Below, one piece after another: positions 24,390 through 36,699 of a DNA stretch of 64,000 bases. The stretch is from Limnanthes douglasii subsp. nivea (lineage: Eukaryota; Streptophyta; Magnoliopsida; Brassicales; Limnanthaceae), in NCBI GenBank assembly GCA_036936605.1, contig JAUPFV010000002.1, positions 125,968,376-126,032,375 of the forward strand. The letters run 5' to 3'. The position numbers were made by a program, and so were the translations under genes. Below the pieces are notes generated by a model. The model was not told the origin of the DNA. It did no database searches and saw only the letters and a program-made list of their open reading frames with translations. The number at the start of each line of letters is the position of its first letter. The first letter of the stretch is position 1.

Positions 24390-24568
24390 ATTTATAGTGA
24401 AACTGAGAAAATGAGTTGATTCCTAGGAGAATTCGAAAAGTTGGGCAATGATTAAAAGACGGCGCTGATGTCACTATTTGAAATTAATGAGGTTACTTGT
24501 TGGAGAAGGTGGTGCGAAATTCAAGGTGAAAAACGGTTGGAGTGGCCAATCAGAGAGTGACACGTGTC
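24390..24568 (-). promoter_or_regulatory. Promoter of the antisense gene, element 1
   Basis: Reading in the aORF direction: G-box GACACGTGTC (24568-24559), a degenerate bZIP-type site (TGACATCA, 24473-24466, against TGACGTCA in element 2), TATA box CTATAAAT (24397-24390), then ATG at 24289. The spacing matches element 2 closely. Confidence 0.7.
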
Positions 24569-24709
24569 CCACTAACTCTAGCAAAAACCGTTTTGAAGTC
24601 GTAAAGCTTAACCTGTCCGGGTATCCCCATAATTCTGTCCGAATTGAAAACCACTTCAGACATCGGACTGTTTTTCAGTTCTTTGACAAGAAAACTTTCT
24701 CAAACACCT

Positions 24710-24723
24710 AAAAAAGGGGCTCC
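24710..24723 (+). other. Polypurine tract, element 1
   Basis: AAAAAAGGGGCTCC immediately precedes the TG of the 3' LTR; the identical tract is found in element 2. Confidence 0.85.
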
Positions 24724-25199
24724 TGATGAGTCCGAATTCAGCATGCTCCCCGAACAAGGGCAGATCGGTCAAGTCTCTCCGAAAAACCGAACAGGTTACA
24801 GGGATAGGGATCGAACAGGTTACTTGAACCAGACAGATTTCTGTGAACACTATGAACTTAAAGCAGTTCGAACTATGACAAAAGTACTAAAAAACCTAAA
24901 CACTTCTTGACTAAGCTACTTGCTCTCCTACTTAAGAGCTCATGGGTCTTTGAACATGACCCGGGTCCATTAAACATGACCCGAAAGCCCATAAGGGCCC
25001 AAACATTACACTATAAATACCCAACCACCCGCATTAACTATGAGTAATGAGAATTAACTGCTACCAAGCTGCTTAATCATCTCTCTACTCTATACTCTAA
25101 CTGTTAAACACCCAAACACCACCGTTAAACACCCATACACCACCGTTAAACACCACTTGAAATTACTAGCCTACCCTCGGGCAGTTATTATCCACACCA
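24724..25199 (+). repeat. 3' LTR of element 1
   Basis: It is 476 bp, the same length as the 5' LTR, with about nine substitutions by eye (for example CATGCTC for CATACTC, AACTATGAG for AGCTATGGG). It is followed by the target duplication TATCT at 25200-25204. Confidence 0.95.
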
Positions 25200-26830
25200 T
25201 ATCTGACTATGTGGTTATGTCAATGCTATTTATGGAAGAATGTAATATACCTAGAGAAATATACTATGTAAGTAAATCAAATCTAGATTTGAAACTCACT
25301 TCATACACTAGTCAAATCAACCAGAAAGATGAGCTCTAATTTCAGGCACATGCCACTATTGTCTAAACATTATTTTCCTAAAATATATAATTCACAAGAC
25401 AAATATATCTTGTAGACATACCATATGGTTAGTATAAGTGGAGAAAGTCAAAATCAAGTTCGAATTGTGTACTGCCATAAAAGCTCATGCAGTAGCATAT
25501 TTTTTAATGGAGTTTCACTTAAAATACCCATAATTTATGCAAATAATTCGAACCCAATATGGTTGGTCAAGACAAATTGGGGTCCAAAAATTTGGGTCAT
25601 GGAATGAAAATACGAGGTTGAATATGAAGTTGTCATAGTGGGTATGTGATATGCTCATATCTAGAGAGCGCAACAGGTATAACTTTTGAAGGAATCACAA
25701 CTTGTAATCAATCATTGTTTAAGGCAAGCCCCAACAAAAAAAATAAAACATCATTGAATTTTTAGGAAACTTTTTCGCCATGAAACTATGTTTGAGAAAG
25801 TCACGTATGAACAAGTACCAAAGATAGAGAGCGCAATAATGAACATGTTTATTTTCTCGGGTTGAGCTGATTCAGCATTATGGATTGTCGCATGAAGAAG
25901 CCAGTGAATGTATGATATGGTAGATCCTCATGTACAAACCGATTTTCCAAAATAATGGCCATTAAGGAAGAACAAATTAGTAATATGGTATATTAGTTTA
26001 CTTGATAGAATGTGTACTGTTAGAGATATGTTTGGTTCTTAGAGATGTTATACAATAAGGATCTCATGAGACTACTGCTCCACTCTTTATATTTGGACGA
26101 ATTCACTTTCATCCCGAAATAACTTCACAAAGGATCATTTAGCGTTAACTATAGCTACAAGATGATATACATGCAAACCTTTTGCCAACATAATCTGAAT
26201 CTCAGAAGATCTTCTTGAGCCAATATCAAATGCAATTTCATGCGACATATGTGATATGAACTTAACATAAATTTTACAAAACGATTCAGGTGGTCATCAG
26301 TATCTTATTGTAGTAGTGAATTACTTATTCAAATAGGTACAAGCAAAAGGTTTCCAAACTTTGGGTAGAAGAGGTCATGTAATTTTGTAAGATAAATATT
26401 AATTATTGATATGAGATATCTTGGGCTATCACCACTTACAACGATTTATAAGTGTAAAATGACCGTCTAGAGTTTTGTATCGAATCTGAAGTATCATACA
26501 TCGTTTTTATTACCTTTTCTCCCTTATATGAACTAATAAGTAAAAGTGACGAGCACAACCATCTTGGAAGCCATACAATGCGTCTTTAAAGGTGTGGCCA
26601 ATAAATGCCTAAACTTTTCCAAGATGTACTATGGGCATACCAAACCATACAACGCATCATCACAGCTAAACACATTTTTTGGATATATGGAATGTAATTC
26701 GTAGTTTCAACAAAAACGATAATGCTTCCGTCCTGAAAATCTAATTATGATGAGAGAAAATATATTGAAGGTCGTATGGCATAAATTGACTTAATCAAAT
26801 AAAATTAGATTAAAGTTTCCCTAAGCATAA
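25200..26830 (+). pseudogene. pol: Tat RNase H and integrase relic (element 0, right part)
   Basis: Right after the TATCT duplication, SDYVVMSMLF and IYYVSKSNLDLK match the RT connection/RNase H region of element 1. EYEVEYEVVIVGM and SQLVINHCL (about 25610-25720) match the second RNase H. GGHQYLIVVVNYLF (about 26290-26335) matches integrase G-G-x3-I-V-A-I-D-Y-F. A VLWAY-like segment (near 26620) matches the end of the integrase core. Stops and shifts are everywhere. About 150 residues between YVDD and RNase H are missing from element 0 itself. Confidence 0.75.
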
Positions 26831-29800
26831 AGCACAACGAGAATCTAATAAAAAATGGGTACGACTCCAATGTCCACTTTTGAAGCTTTGATAAAGGTTC
26901 TTTGATATTTACATATGTGTTTGATTAATAATATTTTATAATAAACTTTCAACGTAAGAATTAAGCCTCCAAGCTCCTCCACCAAACTGGGCATTAGGCT
27001 TCTAAGCTACCACGCTAAACCATATATTACGTTATCAATCCCATGCACTAAACTATGCACTAATCTTATGATCTTTTGTATCAAACCTCTGCTTCCAAAA
27101 ATAATCACTCCTTTATGAGAGACCTTTGATTTTATAGAAAGACAAATCTACTTTTTCTTATGTACAAGTACGTAAAAACGTACCAAGAAAATCAAACAAA
27201 CTTACGGTATATTGTGCTTCTAGGTTTGATTGAGCCATTGTTAATTTACTTTCTCCTCCAAAACTCATCTAAAGATAGGAGAATAGCTCAATACCTTAAG
27301 ACTTTGAGATACGATAGTTAAAAGTATTTGTTTAGTCCAAACAACAAATAAAAAAATTATTTAAAGCATCATACTCCGAACCACAACTCATATTCTAGAC
27401 TACAAATATTGTCTTGTTAGAGAAAATATTAGAATAGCCAATCATTGAGCCTATAAGGGTTATTCTGGCATAAATGAAAATGGTCTAGTTTGGATCTATA
27501 GTTATGTAAGTGATGTCCGACTAAATTTTAGCAAATTCTAAAAAAATTGAACAACGCAATTATGGATGAAGTAGAGTAGAAAATTTTATATAAAAAAGGA
27601 ACCACGTATGATGAAGAGCGTAAAATTATATAAAAAGGCGTGTGTACGAGAACTTGTATTTCATACAATACAAAAAGCGTATTACCTTATGGCATGGAAA
27701 ATATAAAAAAAAGAAGGTTAAGTACATCTGTTAATCTATCCTTTTTTTATTTTCTAAGAGAAATAACACTATTTTTCTCTCATTCCTCTATTAACTCAAC
27801 CTCGACTTATGTCTGCGAAACTTCAAAAGTGCGAGAAACAAGAAGAACATAAACCAAAACTAATCCAAGTCTAGTTTCTAGAACGTTTTATAAATGCTAA
27901 GAATGAGATTAATTATTTTTACACATATTCTAGGCTATCATTTGTTTAATTTTTGCCAACTCCAGGAATTTTGCCTTATGGCTACCGCGTTCAGAATCAA
28001 GTTGCTCCTTGGCGGTTTGCAAAGATTTCCGATTTTCACCTCCTTAATGTAAAATACAATTGTATAAGTGTAAAAAGACTTATTTCACTTGTTTATAAGA
28101 TTTTGAGTCTATTGAAACTTACTTTAGACCTAAGTTGATACCTCTTCCAAGTTATCTAGGGTTTTTGAAGGTTCTTAACCCACCTTTATTTAAGTAGTTA
28201 TTTGATAATAACTTTTTTTTACCTAACTTTTTAAAGGGTTTTAACCCATCTAGTGCTTGTTTTTCAAACATTCACCCACCATCTCTAATAGTGGTCTAAA
28301 GTCTCGAAAGATATTAGTGTTGTTCGCGAAAATAATTTACGACATGGAAAAAAAGTTAAATATAATATTCACAAAATAAAAATGTTAACTCATAAATATT
28401 AATAAGTCAAATTTATATAAAAAAATAAATTTATATCTACATGGAGGTTCATCAACGAGTGACCAGTGCTTATGGATCAGTCATGGGTTGAAGCCAAAAA
28501 CATTACTGATTACCTCTCTCATTTTCTCATTGAATATAAGGCTCTAATCTTAATATATCATCATCCTTTGGATTTTTTTCTTGTTTGTTCTCTCACGTTC
28601 AACTTCAATTGTGGGGGTTATATTTTTGTTTGCTCTTCTTCTGAATTATGAACCAACTGGAAGAAAATACTTTCAATTTCATTTCACACAACCTGATCTA
28701 AAATCTTGGTAAACTGGCCCATTTCAACCCTTCTTAATCGTTTGTCACTCAGTCATGTCTGGCCAAATTATACTTTTTTATGTGCAAATGAGCCTTCATC
28801 AATTTACTCATTACAATCATATATTATTGTTTTGTATTATTATAACTATAATCTTGAGTGATGATCACTTTGTTGAAAACTGGTAGAAGGAAGTGTGTAG
28901 CATTCTTGGTCCTTTAAGTTTTGGATGTGTAAAGTAAAATTATATTATTTATTTTATGGCCTCATGGTTTTAGAGGATTCACTTAGGTTATAGTCGACTC
29001 GACCTGGTTTAGTTATGACCATAAGCTAGAACAAATTTGCTTAGATTGAGCAAAAGTTAATGTTTTCTACAACTCATATAAGAGAAGTCCTCAAACGTGG
29101 AATTTCATCGTATCTTATTGTTCATAGAATTGACGAATGAACTCTACAAATTTAATAAAAAAAGAATAAGTATCAGCCACATGTCCCATAATATGTTTTT
29201 ACCGGAAGTTCTTACGTTGGAAAAAAATGTCGAGATTTCGTTGACTGATCATATAGCTAAAAAAGCTTCAAATTACCGTCTAGAAACACAAACCAACGCT
29301 TCCATAATTTCTTAGAATCATGAAGTTCAGCGAAGATTTGGTGTTGGTTTGTAAATGGTAAATAGAAATAGAAGCTCTTGCTAATGGATTTTATGTTGGT
29401 CAATGAGAGAAACTCCTTCATTCTACATGAATAATGAGTCAAGACAAAGGACAATCTCGAGGTGCAAAAGAAATAGTAACATAAAAATCTACTAATGTAT
29501 CACTTAACATCATCTTTTAAGCAACATCGACCGGGTCGAAAGGTCGAGAGATACCAAGAGTACGATAGAGATAACTTTAACATACACCGTATACACCTTA
29601 TACTGTTGATTTTTATCATAAAAATCCTTACGTACTCTAGGAGACACTGAGGATACTTCAACAAAGTATTTGGATTGGTAGTCATTATGAGTATCTAAAC
29701 CCTCATTATCATAATCATGGATGATGTGTAAAACTTTTCAAGGAATTTTTGGTGAAAATAAAAGAAATATGATGGGAATAATAAAATAGAGGAAGTTCAG

Positions 29801-31739
29801 ACATATAAAAACTAAAATGTAGAAAAACATGCTAAAGTGTCAAATAATAAGGGCACCAACTATTTATATGACAAATAATTCATTCTCATCCATTGATTTA
29901 ATTAGGTAATGAATGATCCAGATTTCTACTTTATTGTATAAAACATGTGCATCTAGATTCCATAATCGAGCGACTAAGAAGAGCTCATCACCAATGGTCA
30001 TGCACGTTGAATCTGAATGACAACATTGTATACCTTTAGATTAATAATGATATTTTTTGTGAGTGATACGTATCAAGTGGTTTTTAACTTAACCAGTGCG
30101 AGAAATATTTGTTCAATAGGAAAAATGATTAATTTCACATTAAAAATACTCGGTATTTTATGGTGCTTCAGACTTTAAATAGTTTGGCCACTGTAAATGT
30201 TGGCATGACTAATATGTGATACGTCGGATTCGAAGTTGTTAGGTCACTATAAAATTTGGCATGACTAATCAGTGATACTTCATAATTCAGTTTCTAAATG
30301 TTGATAATCATATGAGATCGTTTAGACCTCAAATGGTTTGACCTCTCTGTGTTTTGGCTCAGCTATTGTATATATCGCTGCTTCGAATTTTTGGTGGCAT
30401 CCAATCGTCTACTGTTTGTTTTACTCATCATTTGTACTTCGAAGTACTTGAAGATGTACAATGGACAAATACATAAAAACAAATCAACCTCTTTTGAATA
30501 TGAAACTGATTATAAATCTTATAAATGAGATATCAACTACGAATTTATTTTTTAAAAAATAGAGAAAATGCTACGTACACTTGTACTTTTTTCCTTAAAA
30601 AAATATGGATTTTTCATCAAGCAATGTTTTGGCCGGTGAAGGTTTTAACAAGATAAAATTGAGAACTGTAAACCTCAAGACTCTTAAGATTTCAACCATA
30701 ATTAGCTCGGTAGCTCGGTTCAGAAAATAATGTGTGCTTTGTTGAGATCTTTCATATTACATCACAAGTTTAGACATACTTCTTCAGAGAGCGCAAACCC
30801 AAACTTTCACAGATCAAACTTAATAATAATTCAGTTGTTATTCATTACTTCAGGTTATAATTTTACTTCGATTAGCTTGCAAAGACTAGCGAACTATTTA
30901 TATAAATTGTAAAAGAAATTTAGTTCAAGACTACAGATATGCATTTTAAACATAATTATGATCTATTTTTGTAATTACAACACGAGGCTCATAAAAATTC
31001 AAAGTCTACATAAATTATTTATAAATACAAACAATACATTTACTGCTGGCGTGTGACTTTTTACAAAAATATAACAATTTCTTTTTTACTTTCAATTGTT
31101 TTTATGTATTTTAGTCACTAACACATTTTTTCATGTCTTGACTCGTTTATTACGAGTGATTTCATATTTACCGTTTTATATTCTCAAATTTTGGTTATGA
31201 AACAATCAGTCGAACCTAACCAAAATCAAAGTTTTAATATTAAAAAATTCTGAAAAATAATAATATTTATGTTTCATATTATCGAAATTTTAATAGGACC
31301 GCTAAAAACGGTAAAAATTACTCTGTGAAGTGCCATAAAACATGAATAAAAATTTTAAAGGTTTTTTAAAGGATATTAATTTTTTATAAAACGTAAATAA
31401 ATAAAGTAAATAAAATTCTGAAAATTTTACAAAAATAAATTAATAATAATTTTTTTTGTAAATATCACAAATGGTAAAAATACCACTCTACTGAGCATTT
31501 TTTATCGTTATTTTAACTTTTCCCAAATTTTAATAATAGTAGTAGCTATGGATGTCAAATGGACCATGACACGCCCTAAATAAATGGAATCACGTCGTAA
31601 TTTAAATGAGATCATGCAAAAATAACACGCCAGTCAAGCTAACGATACATATATGTCACACGTACAAACACACTAATAATAATAACATACCACACATCTT
31701 GTATTATACTTTATAATAAAACACTATTTTATAAACTAA
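26831..31739. other. Long AT-rich stretch, no gene recognised
   Basis: Short frames here are at chance level and match nothing I know. Part of it may be the decayed 3' region of element 0. The only structure noted is a pair of similar segments of about 56 bp (30186 and 30242, sharing TTGGCATGACTAAT), with weaker flanking copies. Confidence 0.45.
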
Positions 31740-32140
31740 TTATCATACAAAGCATTTATTATAATTTTAAAATATTATAAGAAGTATAATTATAATTTTA
31801 TTACTACATTTTGGTTATTAATATTATTATTATTATCATGATTTGGTTATAAATATTATTATTATTATCATGATTTGGTTATAAATATTATAAGTGTTGT
31901 TATTATTTTATAAATCAAAATCATATATTATAATTTTAAAATATTATAAGGTATATTATATAATTTTATTATTACAATTTGATTATTATAATAATGATTT
32001 AATTATAAATATTATAAGTGTTGTTATTATTTTATAAATCGAAATCATATATTATAATTTTGAAATATTATAAGGTATATGATTATAATTGTATTATTAC
32101 ATTTTGATTATAATTATGATTTTGTTATAATATTAAGAGT
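31740..32140. repeat. AT-rich tandem repeat, left part
   Basis: A unit of about 124 bp containing TATTATAATTTTAAAATATTATAAG recurs near 31765, 31926 and 32050; the first unit carries an extra internal duplication of ATTATCATGATTTGGTTATAA. The motif GTGTTGTTATTATTTTATAAATC resumes right of the LINE at 37526, showing that the LINE landed inside this array. Confidence 0.7.
32129..32140. repeat. LINE target duplication, left
   Basis: AATATTAAGAGT, identical to 37515-37526 and directly next to the poly(A) (here poly-T) end of the LINE. Confidence 0.8.
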
Positions 32141-32151
32141 TTTTTTTTTTT

Positions 32152-32527
32152 GCTAACGAACAATTTATTAGAATCGAAGGACCTCTATTAGAGGATTACA
32201 AAACTTTAAGGACATAATTTGGGTTATAAAGTTAAAATTATGGGACCATTTTAATAAAACTAAAAAAAGTTAGTGGCTAAACTTAATTTTCCCATAACGA
32301 AATGTAGAAAGGCGCCAGATTTGCCTCCATTTTTGTTTCTTCAGTTCATAGAGTTTCATAGATTTTCTTCATTTATTCTCGAATTCAGTGACTTGAAATT
32401 CCTAGCTCCAGTGTTATTCTTATATTCCAATAGAAGACTCATTCCTCATTGCTTAAACTTCCATGCCTGATGATGTTTGAAACAGAGCACCACAAAGCTT
32501 TGGAAATTGTCTGAAATACAAGTAAGT
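32152..32527 (-). other. LINE 3' UTR
   Basis: Noncoding sequence between the RNase H stop at 32528 and the poly(A) tail; no separate feature seen. Confidence 0.6.
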
Positions 32528-33148
32528 TTAATCAACTCTTATATATCCAATATGTAGTCTTTCTAAGTGTATTATTGCTTTTAATTCAGGATGGGGAACA
32601 AAGTTCTGATAATCAATTCTCATTTTACATTTTTGAGTCCATCGAGCTAGCCAATCAGCAGCTCGATTTTGTTCTCGATATATATGTTGAATCACCATAG
32701 AACTTGTTATTAGGGATCTGATGTTACTGAGTATAGGTTTCAGATGATAAGGGTATGATCTAGTTAAAAGAAACTTAACTAAAATTTCAGAGTGTGTTTC
32801 AATGATTACTTCCCTTAATCCTTCGATTCTACAAAGCAGAAGGCCATCGTAGATTGCTCTTGCTTCTGCCTTTAGTGTTGTAAGTTTTCTGTAGTTATTC
32901 CCGTATCTAGTAATAATTTCCCCAACATCATCTCTGATAATAACTGCTCCAGAGGCCTCTCCAGTAATAGAGCAACTAGTGTCAGTGTTAACTTTGACGC
33001 AACCTTTCTTTGGAATTTTCCACTTCAGGTAAGAGATTTTCTTTTTAGTTTTTAAGTGATTAACACATCCCAGATTTATAGCAGCGTCTTCATTCAACTT
33101 CCAGTGTTTATGTTTTAATAAACTTGAGTGATCGAGTGATGACAACAT
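32528..33148 (-). pseudogene. LINE RNase H domain
   Basis: An open frame of 206 codons contains the plant RVT_3-type RNase H signature: VKVNTDTSCSITGEASGAV (first catalytic Asp in NTD), LKAEARAIYDGL (Glu), ETHSEILVKFLL (the usual D-S Asp has become H-S) and REQNRAADWLAR (final Asp). It is the C-terminal domain of ORF2 in this group of plant L1 elements. Confidence 0.85.
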
Positions 33149-33193
33149 ATGTTTAACGAAGCTAATGGATGATTTTGGTGTTGTAGATTCATT

Positions 33194-33836
33194 CTACATT
33201 TTGACCTTGTTTCTTTGATGCCATATCACCCACATAATGATTGGAGGAAGAATGTATTTGATGTGGTTCTTAATTGGTGCATAACGAAACCAGGTTTTGA
33301 TGAAGTGATTGATTGTCATATGATGACTTATATCCACCTTAAGAAGACCTGCAAAGTAAGTCCATACTCTCCAAGAAAAATCACAAGAAATAAACAAGTG
33401 GTTAGTGGTTTCGGAACTATGACAAAACTGACATTTAGATACCAGCGTAATATGTTTCTTTTGAAGAATTGAATAAACTGAAACGTAATTTTTAAAGATT
33501 CTCCACAAAAGAAAAGAATATTTTTAGGAACAATCTGATTCCATGTTTTTCAAATAAAGAAGAACTAGTTCCAGTTGATCTTAAAGCTTTGATGGTGTCT
33601 TTGATGTTGAAACATTCATTGTGTGAAAGCTTCCAAACTATAATATCAGGATTAAGATCATTGATCTTAAGTTCAGATATTATACTGATGTTATAATCAG
33701 TCAATAATGGAGCCATTTTAGTTGTATTCCACTCATTATTGCTCCAAAGAGAACATACATGCATGCATTTGAACCATGAGTTGTTGCAATTAGAATTGAG
33801 AGAGATTAAAGGTGGTTTGCCAAACCAATTGTCCAA
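33194..33836 (-). pseudogene. LINE zinc-binding (zf-RVT type) region
   Basis: Two overlapping frames (33836-33492 and 33508-33194) carry the linker between RT and RNase H, including CQFCHSSETTNHLFISCDFSW, the C-x2-C-x7-H-x4-C finger typical of plant LINE ORF2. A frameshift lies near 33500. Confidence 0.75.
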
Positions 33837-33904
33837 CCATATGTCTACTTCACCTTTTCCTATTTTCCACTAGATAGTTTCTTATGCAAAATCCTTTATT
33901 CTTG

Positions 33905-35371
33905 CTAATCTTTTCCACGTTTGAGAACCTGGCTTTGAGTAATTAAGTTGAAGGGGAAATACTCCTTGCAGTAAATACTATGTAGAAGTTTGGACCATAA
34001 GGATAATTTCTCTCTGAATCTGACCCATAGCTTGGCCTTTTGGATGTCTTGAAGACTATTAACATTCAGTCCACCTTCCTTAAATGGTTCGCAAATTGAT
34101 TGCCAAGAAGACCAGTGGATTTTCTTTGTTTCAGAACTAGAGGCCCATAAGAATTTGTTCATAATCTTTTCTATGTTATTAACAACAGAGGTAGGCAGCC
34201 AACAGCTTTGGATCCAGTACATTGGTATGGGTAATCACTGTGTTAATCAAGGTGAGCCTTCCAGCATATGAGAGCATCTTTTCTTCCCAGCTATTAATCT
34301 TCTCTTTAATCTTGTCAATTAGAGGGAAGTAGTTGACAGCCTTATTATGGTGACTAAGAGTTATTCCAAGATAAGGAGTTGGGAGGTTTACTGTCTTAAA
34401 GTTAGTTTGAGAAGTAAGAGCTATCACATCTTCTTGCCTATTATAATTTCAGTTTTGTCTTTGTTTATTGACTGAATCTTGTTTATAATTTCATTTTCCT
34501 CAAATAAAAAATGTTAGTCCATAACCGAATATCAAAAGATCATCAGCAAATGCAAGTATAGGTATGTTAGTGTTTCCTCTGCAAGAATATCTAAGTGTTC
34601 TGTCTATATTAAACATGTTATATAATCCTCTAAGTAGAATTTCCTCAGCTAGAATAAAGAGGCTAGGGGACAGAGGGTCCCCTTGCCTGATACCTCTTTT
34701 AATCTTGAAGAAACCTCTAGTCTGCCCATTAACTAGAATGGAAACAAACACAAATTTTATGATGTTACTTATAAGCTTGATAAAGTTGTTTTTAATCCAA
34801 AACACTTAAAAACTTCTAATTTGAAGGTAGGAGAGATGTTGTCGAAAGCTTTCGATATATCCACTTTGATAACAATATTTTTGGTCTTAGTTTTCCTATT
34901 TAGATCATGTATAAGTTCTTTGGCCACCAAAATTTTATCATGTATGACTCTACTCTTAACATAAGCTCCTTGAGATTCTGTTATCATCTTAGGCAAAAGT
35001 AAATCTAGTCTATTGTTTAGTAACTTTGACATGATTCGATTCATTAATGAGTAAAGGTTGATAAGTCTGTATTGTTTCCAGTTAGTAGGATGTTCTACTT
35101 TAGGGATTAGGCTGATACCAGTTGCAAGTATACCCATAGGAATATCATGGCCTTTAATGAAAGAGCATAATGTATTCATCAGCTCAGATTTAATGATATG
35201 CCAGCATGAGACATAAAAACACCTGTTGAATCCATCAATCCCAGCAGCACCATATGGATTAAGCTGCTGGATGATCGTCCAAACTTCAAGTTCAGAGGGA
35301 TTAGCTAGGAGCATGTTGTTGTCTGATTCAGTGACAATTTTAGGAACAACATTAAAAATAGGACTTTCCAT
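33905..35371 (-). pseudogene. LINE reverse transcriptase
   Basis: Frames 35371-34769, 34805-34500, 34427-34179 and 34222-33905 together cover the RT: GAAGIDGFN, ISLIPKVEHPTNWKQYR, ISKAFDNISP, GIRQGDPLSPSLFIL and the FADD catalytic box at 34550-34539, then YLGITLSHHN. At least three frame changes separate the pieces. Confidence 0.85.
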
Positions 35372-35769
35372 ACACTTGAGCTCATGATTTAATCTTTGAT
35401 AAGGAAAAGAAGAGAGCTTATCTGTAAAGTATGAAGCAACATATGTGTTTATCTCCTCCTCCTTAGAGCATCATCTGTTGTTAATTTTGATTCAACGAAT
35501 TCTAACTTTTCTTCTTTTCTTCATAGCATAGTTATAGTAAATTTTTATGTTTTTATCCCCGTCTCTTAACCAATCAGTATGGAATTTTTGTTTCCAAAAG
35601 TCCTCCCCCATTGTTAAGGTGAGTAAATGGTCTGCAGTGGCTTTATTGAGGAGACATTTGTCCTGGTCACTGCCAAAACTTCTGTAACAATCTTCCCCAA
35701 TGATTACATGCTCCTCTGCTTGTTTAACGTTATCAAATAGGTTGCCAAAATGATTAACATTCCATGTTT

Positions 35770-36600
35770 TCAGTGCTTTTTTAATCTTTTAAGTTTATTC
35801 CAGAAAATTAACATAGGGAGACCATCCATCTCTTCAGTCCAACTTTGTCTAACAAATTCATTGAAGTCTTTGTCCATAGTCCAGATGTTAAGGAAACGAA
35901 AGGACTCATTGTGATTCCTCATGTTCTTTGTAATAGTTAGAAGTAATTGGGTGTGATCTGAGCAGGCTGTTGGCAAATGTTGAACTTTTATTTCATAAAA
36001 AGTGTCAGCCCATTCCTGGTTATGTAATACTCTGTCCAGTCTCGTACATTTTGTTCTGTTTGTCCAAGTGACGTTAGTTTCTACGAAACCTGCATCTTTT
36101 AAACAAAAATTGTTAATCATATTAGATAAATCATTAGAACTTTTAGAACAGAAGGTAGTGCAACCAACTTGTTCTGATGTAGAGAGAATAACATTAAAGT
36201 CTCCAAGTAGGAGCCATACTTTGACATAATTTGATAAAGTTTTAAGCTCATTCCAAAGCTCTATTCTGCCAGCTCTTTGACACTTTGCGTAGATACAAGT
36301 TATGTTAACTGTTGTGTTAAACATCACATGTTTGACAGAAGTGTGAATGAATTGGTAGTTATCAGCAATAACTTTGAAGTCCAATTCAGTATCCCAAAAC
36401 AACCAGATCTTGTTAGATGAGTTTGCGTAGTACTTTTATAACTTAATTTTTCCAGCAATAGAGCCAATAACTTCTCTCTTGATCATTAGTTCTTGGATGA
36501 AAATTGCCTTGATATTTTGTTTCTTAATTAAAGACTTCAGCCTCCTAATCGAGGGAATGTTATCAATCCCTCTTATGTTCCAGCATAAGACTTTAATCAT
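35770..36600 (-). pseudogene. LINE APE-type endonuclease (start of ORF2)
   Basis: ORF2 likely starts at the ATG at 36600 (MIKVLCWNIRGID, with the catalytic Asn of CWNIRG). After a break near 36436, the frame 36402-35770 carries WLLLGDFNVIL and a TACSDHTQLL segment, the G-D-F-N and S-D-H catalytic blocks. Confidence 0.85.
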
Positions 36601-36604
36601 TAAA

Positions 36605-36605
36605 G

Positions 36606-36640
<35 letters not shown>
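36605..36640. repeat. (GTT)12 trinucleotide microsatellite
   Basis: A pure run of twelve GTT (AAC on the LINE strand) sits four bases upstream of the ORF2 start codon, between ORF1 and ORF2 of the LINE. Confidence 0.9.
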
Positions 36641-36699
36641 GATCTCATCAAGCTGAAGAGATTTTATCACTTGGGCTTTCCTTCTTCTGTTGTTTTTAG

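Larger units (their letters stand above)
14659..25199 (+). mobile_element. Full-length Tat-lineage Ty3/gypsy element (element 1), 10,541 bp
   Basis: Two 476-bp LTRs bound gag-protease, an in-frame UAG, RT, RNase H, a second RNase H-like domain, integrase, an antisense spliced gene (aORF), a polypurine tract and the 3' LTR. The 5-bp target duplication TATCT is perfect (14654-14658 and 25200-25204). By eye the LTRs differ at about 9 of 476 positions (near 1.9 percent). Coding damage comprises one gag frameshift, two stops in the N-terminal part of pol, one RT/RNase H frameshift and a disrupted second aORF exon. The copy is therefore not autonomous. Confidence 0.95.
12441..26830 (+). mobile_element. 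Old Tat-lineage Ty3/gypsy relic (element 0), split by element 1
   Basis: Decayed gag, protease-linker and RT segments lie left of 14659; RNase H and integrase segments lie right of 25199, in order and on the same strand. The target duplication TATCT of element 1 marks the split. Translated pieces align with the intact proteins of elements 1 and 2, so this is the same lineage but a much older copy, full of stops and frameshifts. The borders are limits of recognisable coding homology; no LTR was seen. Confidence 0.8.
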
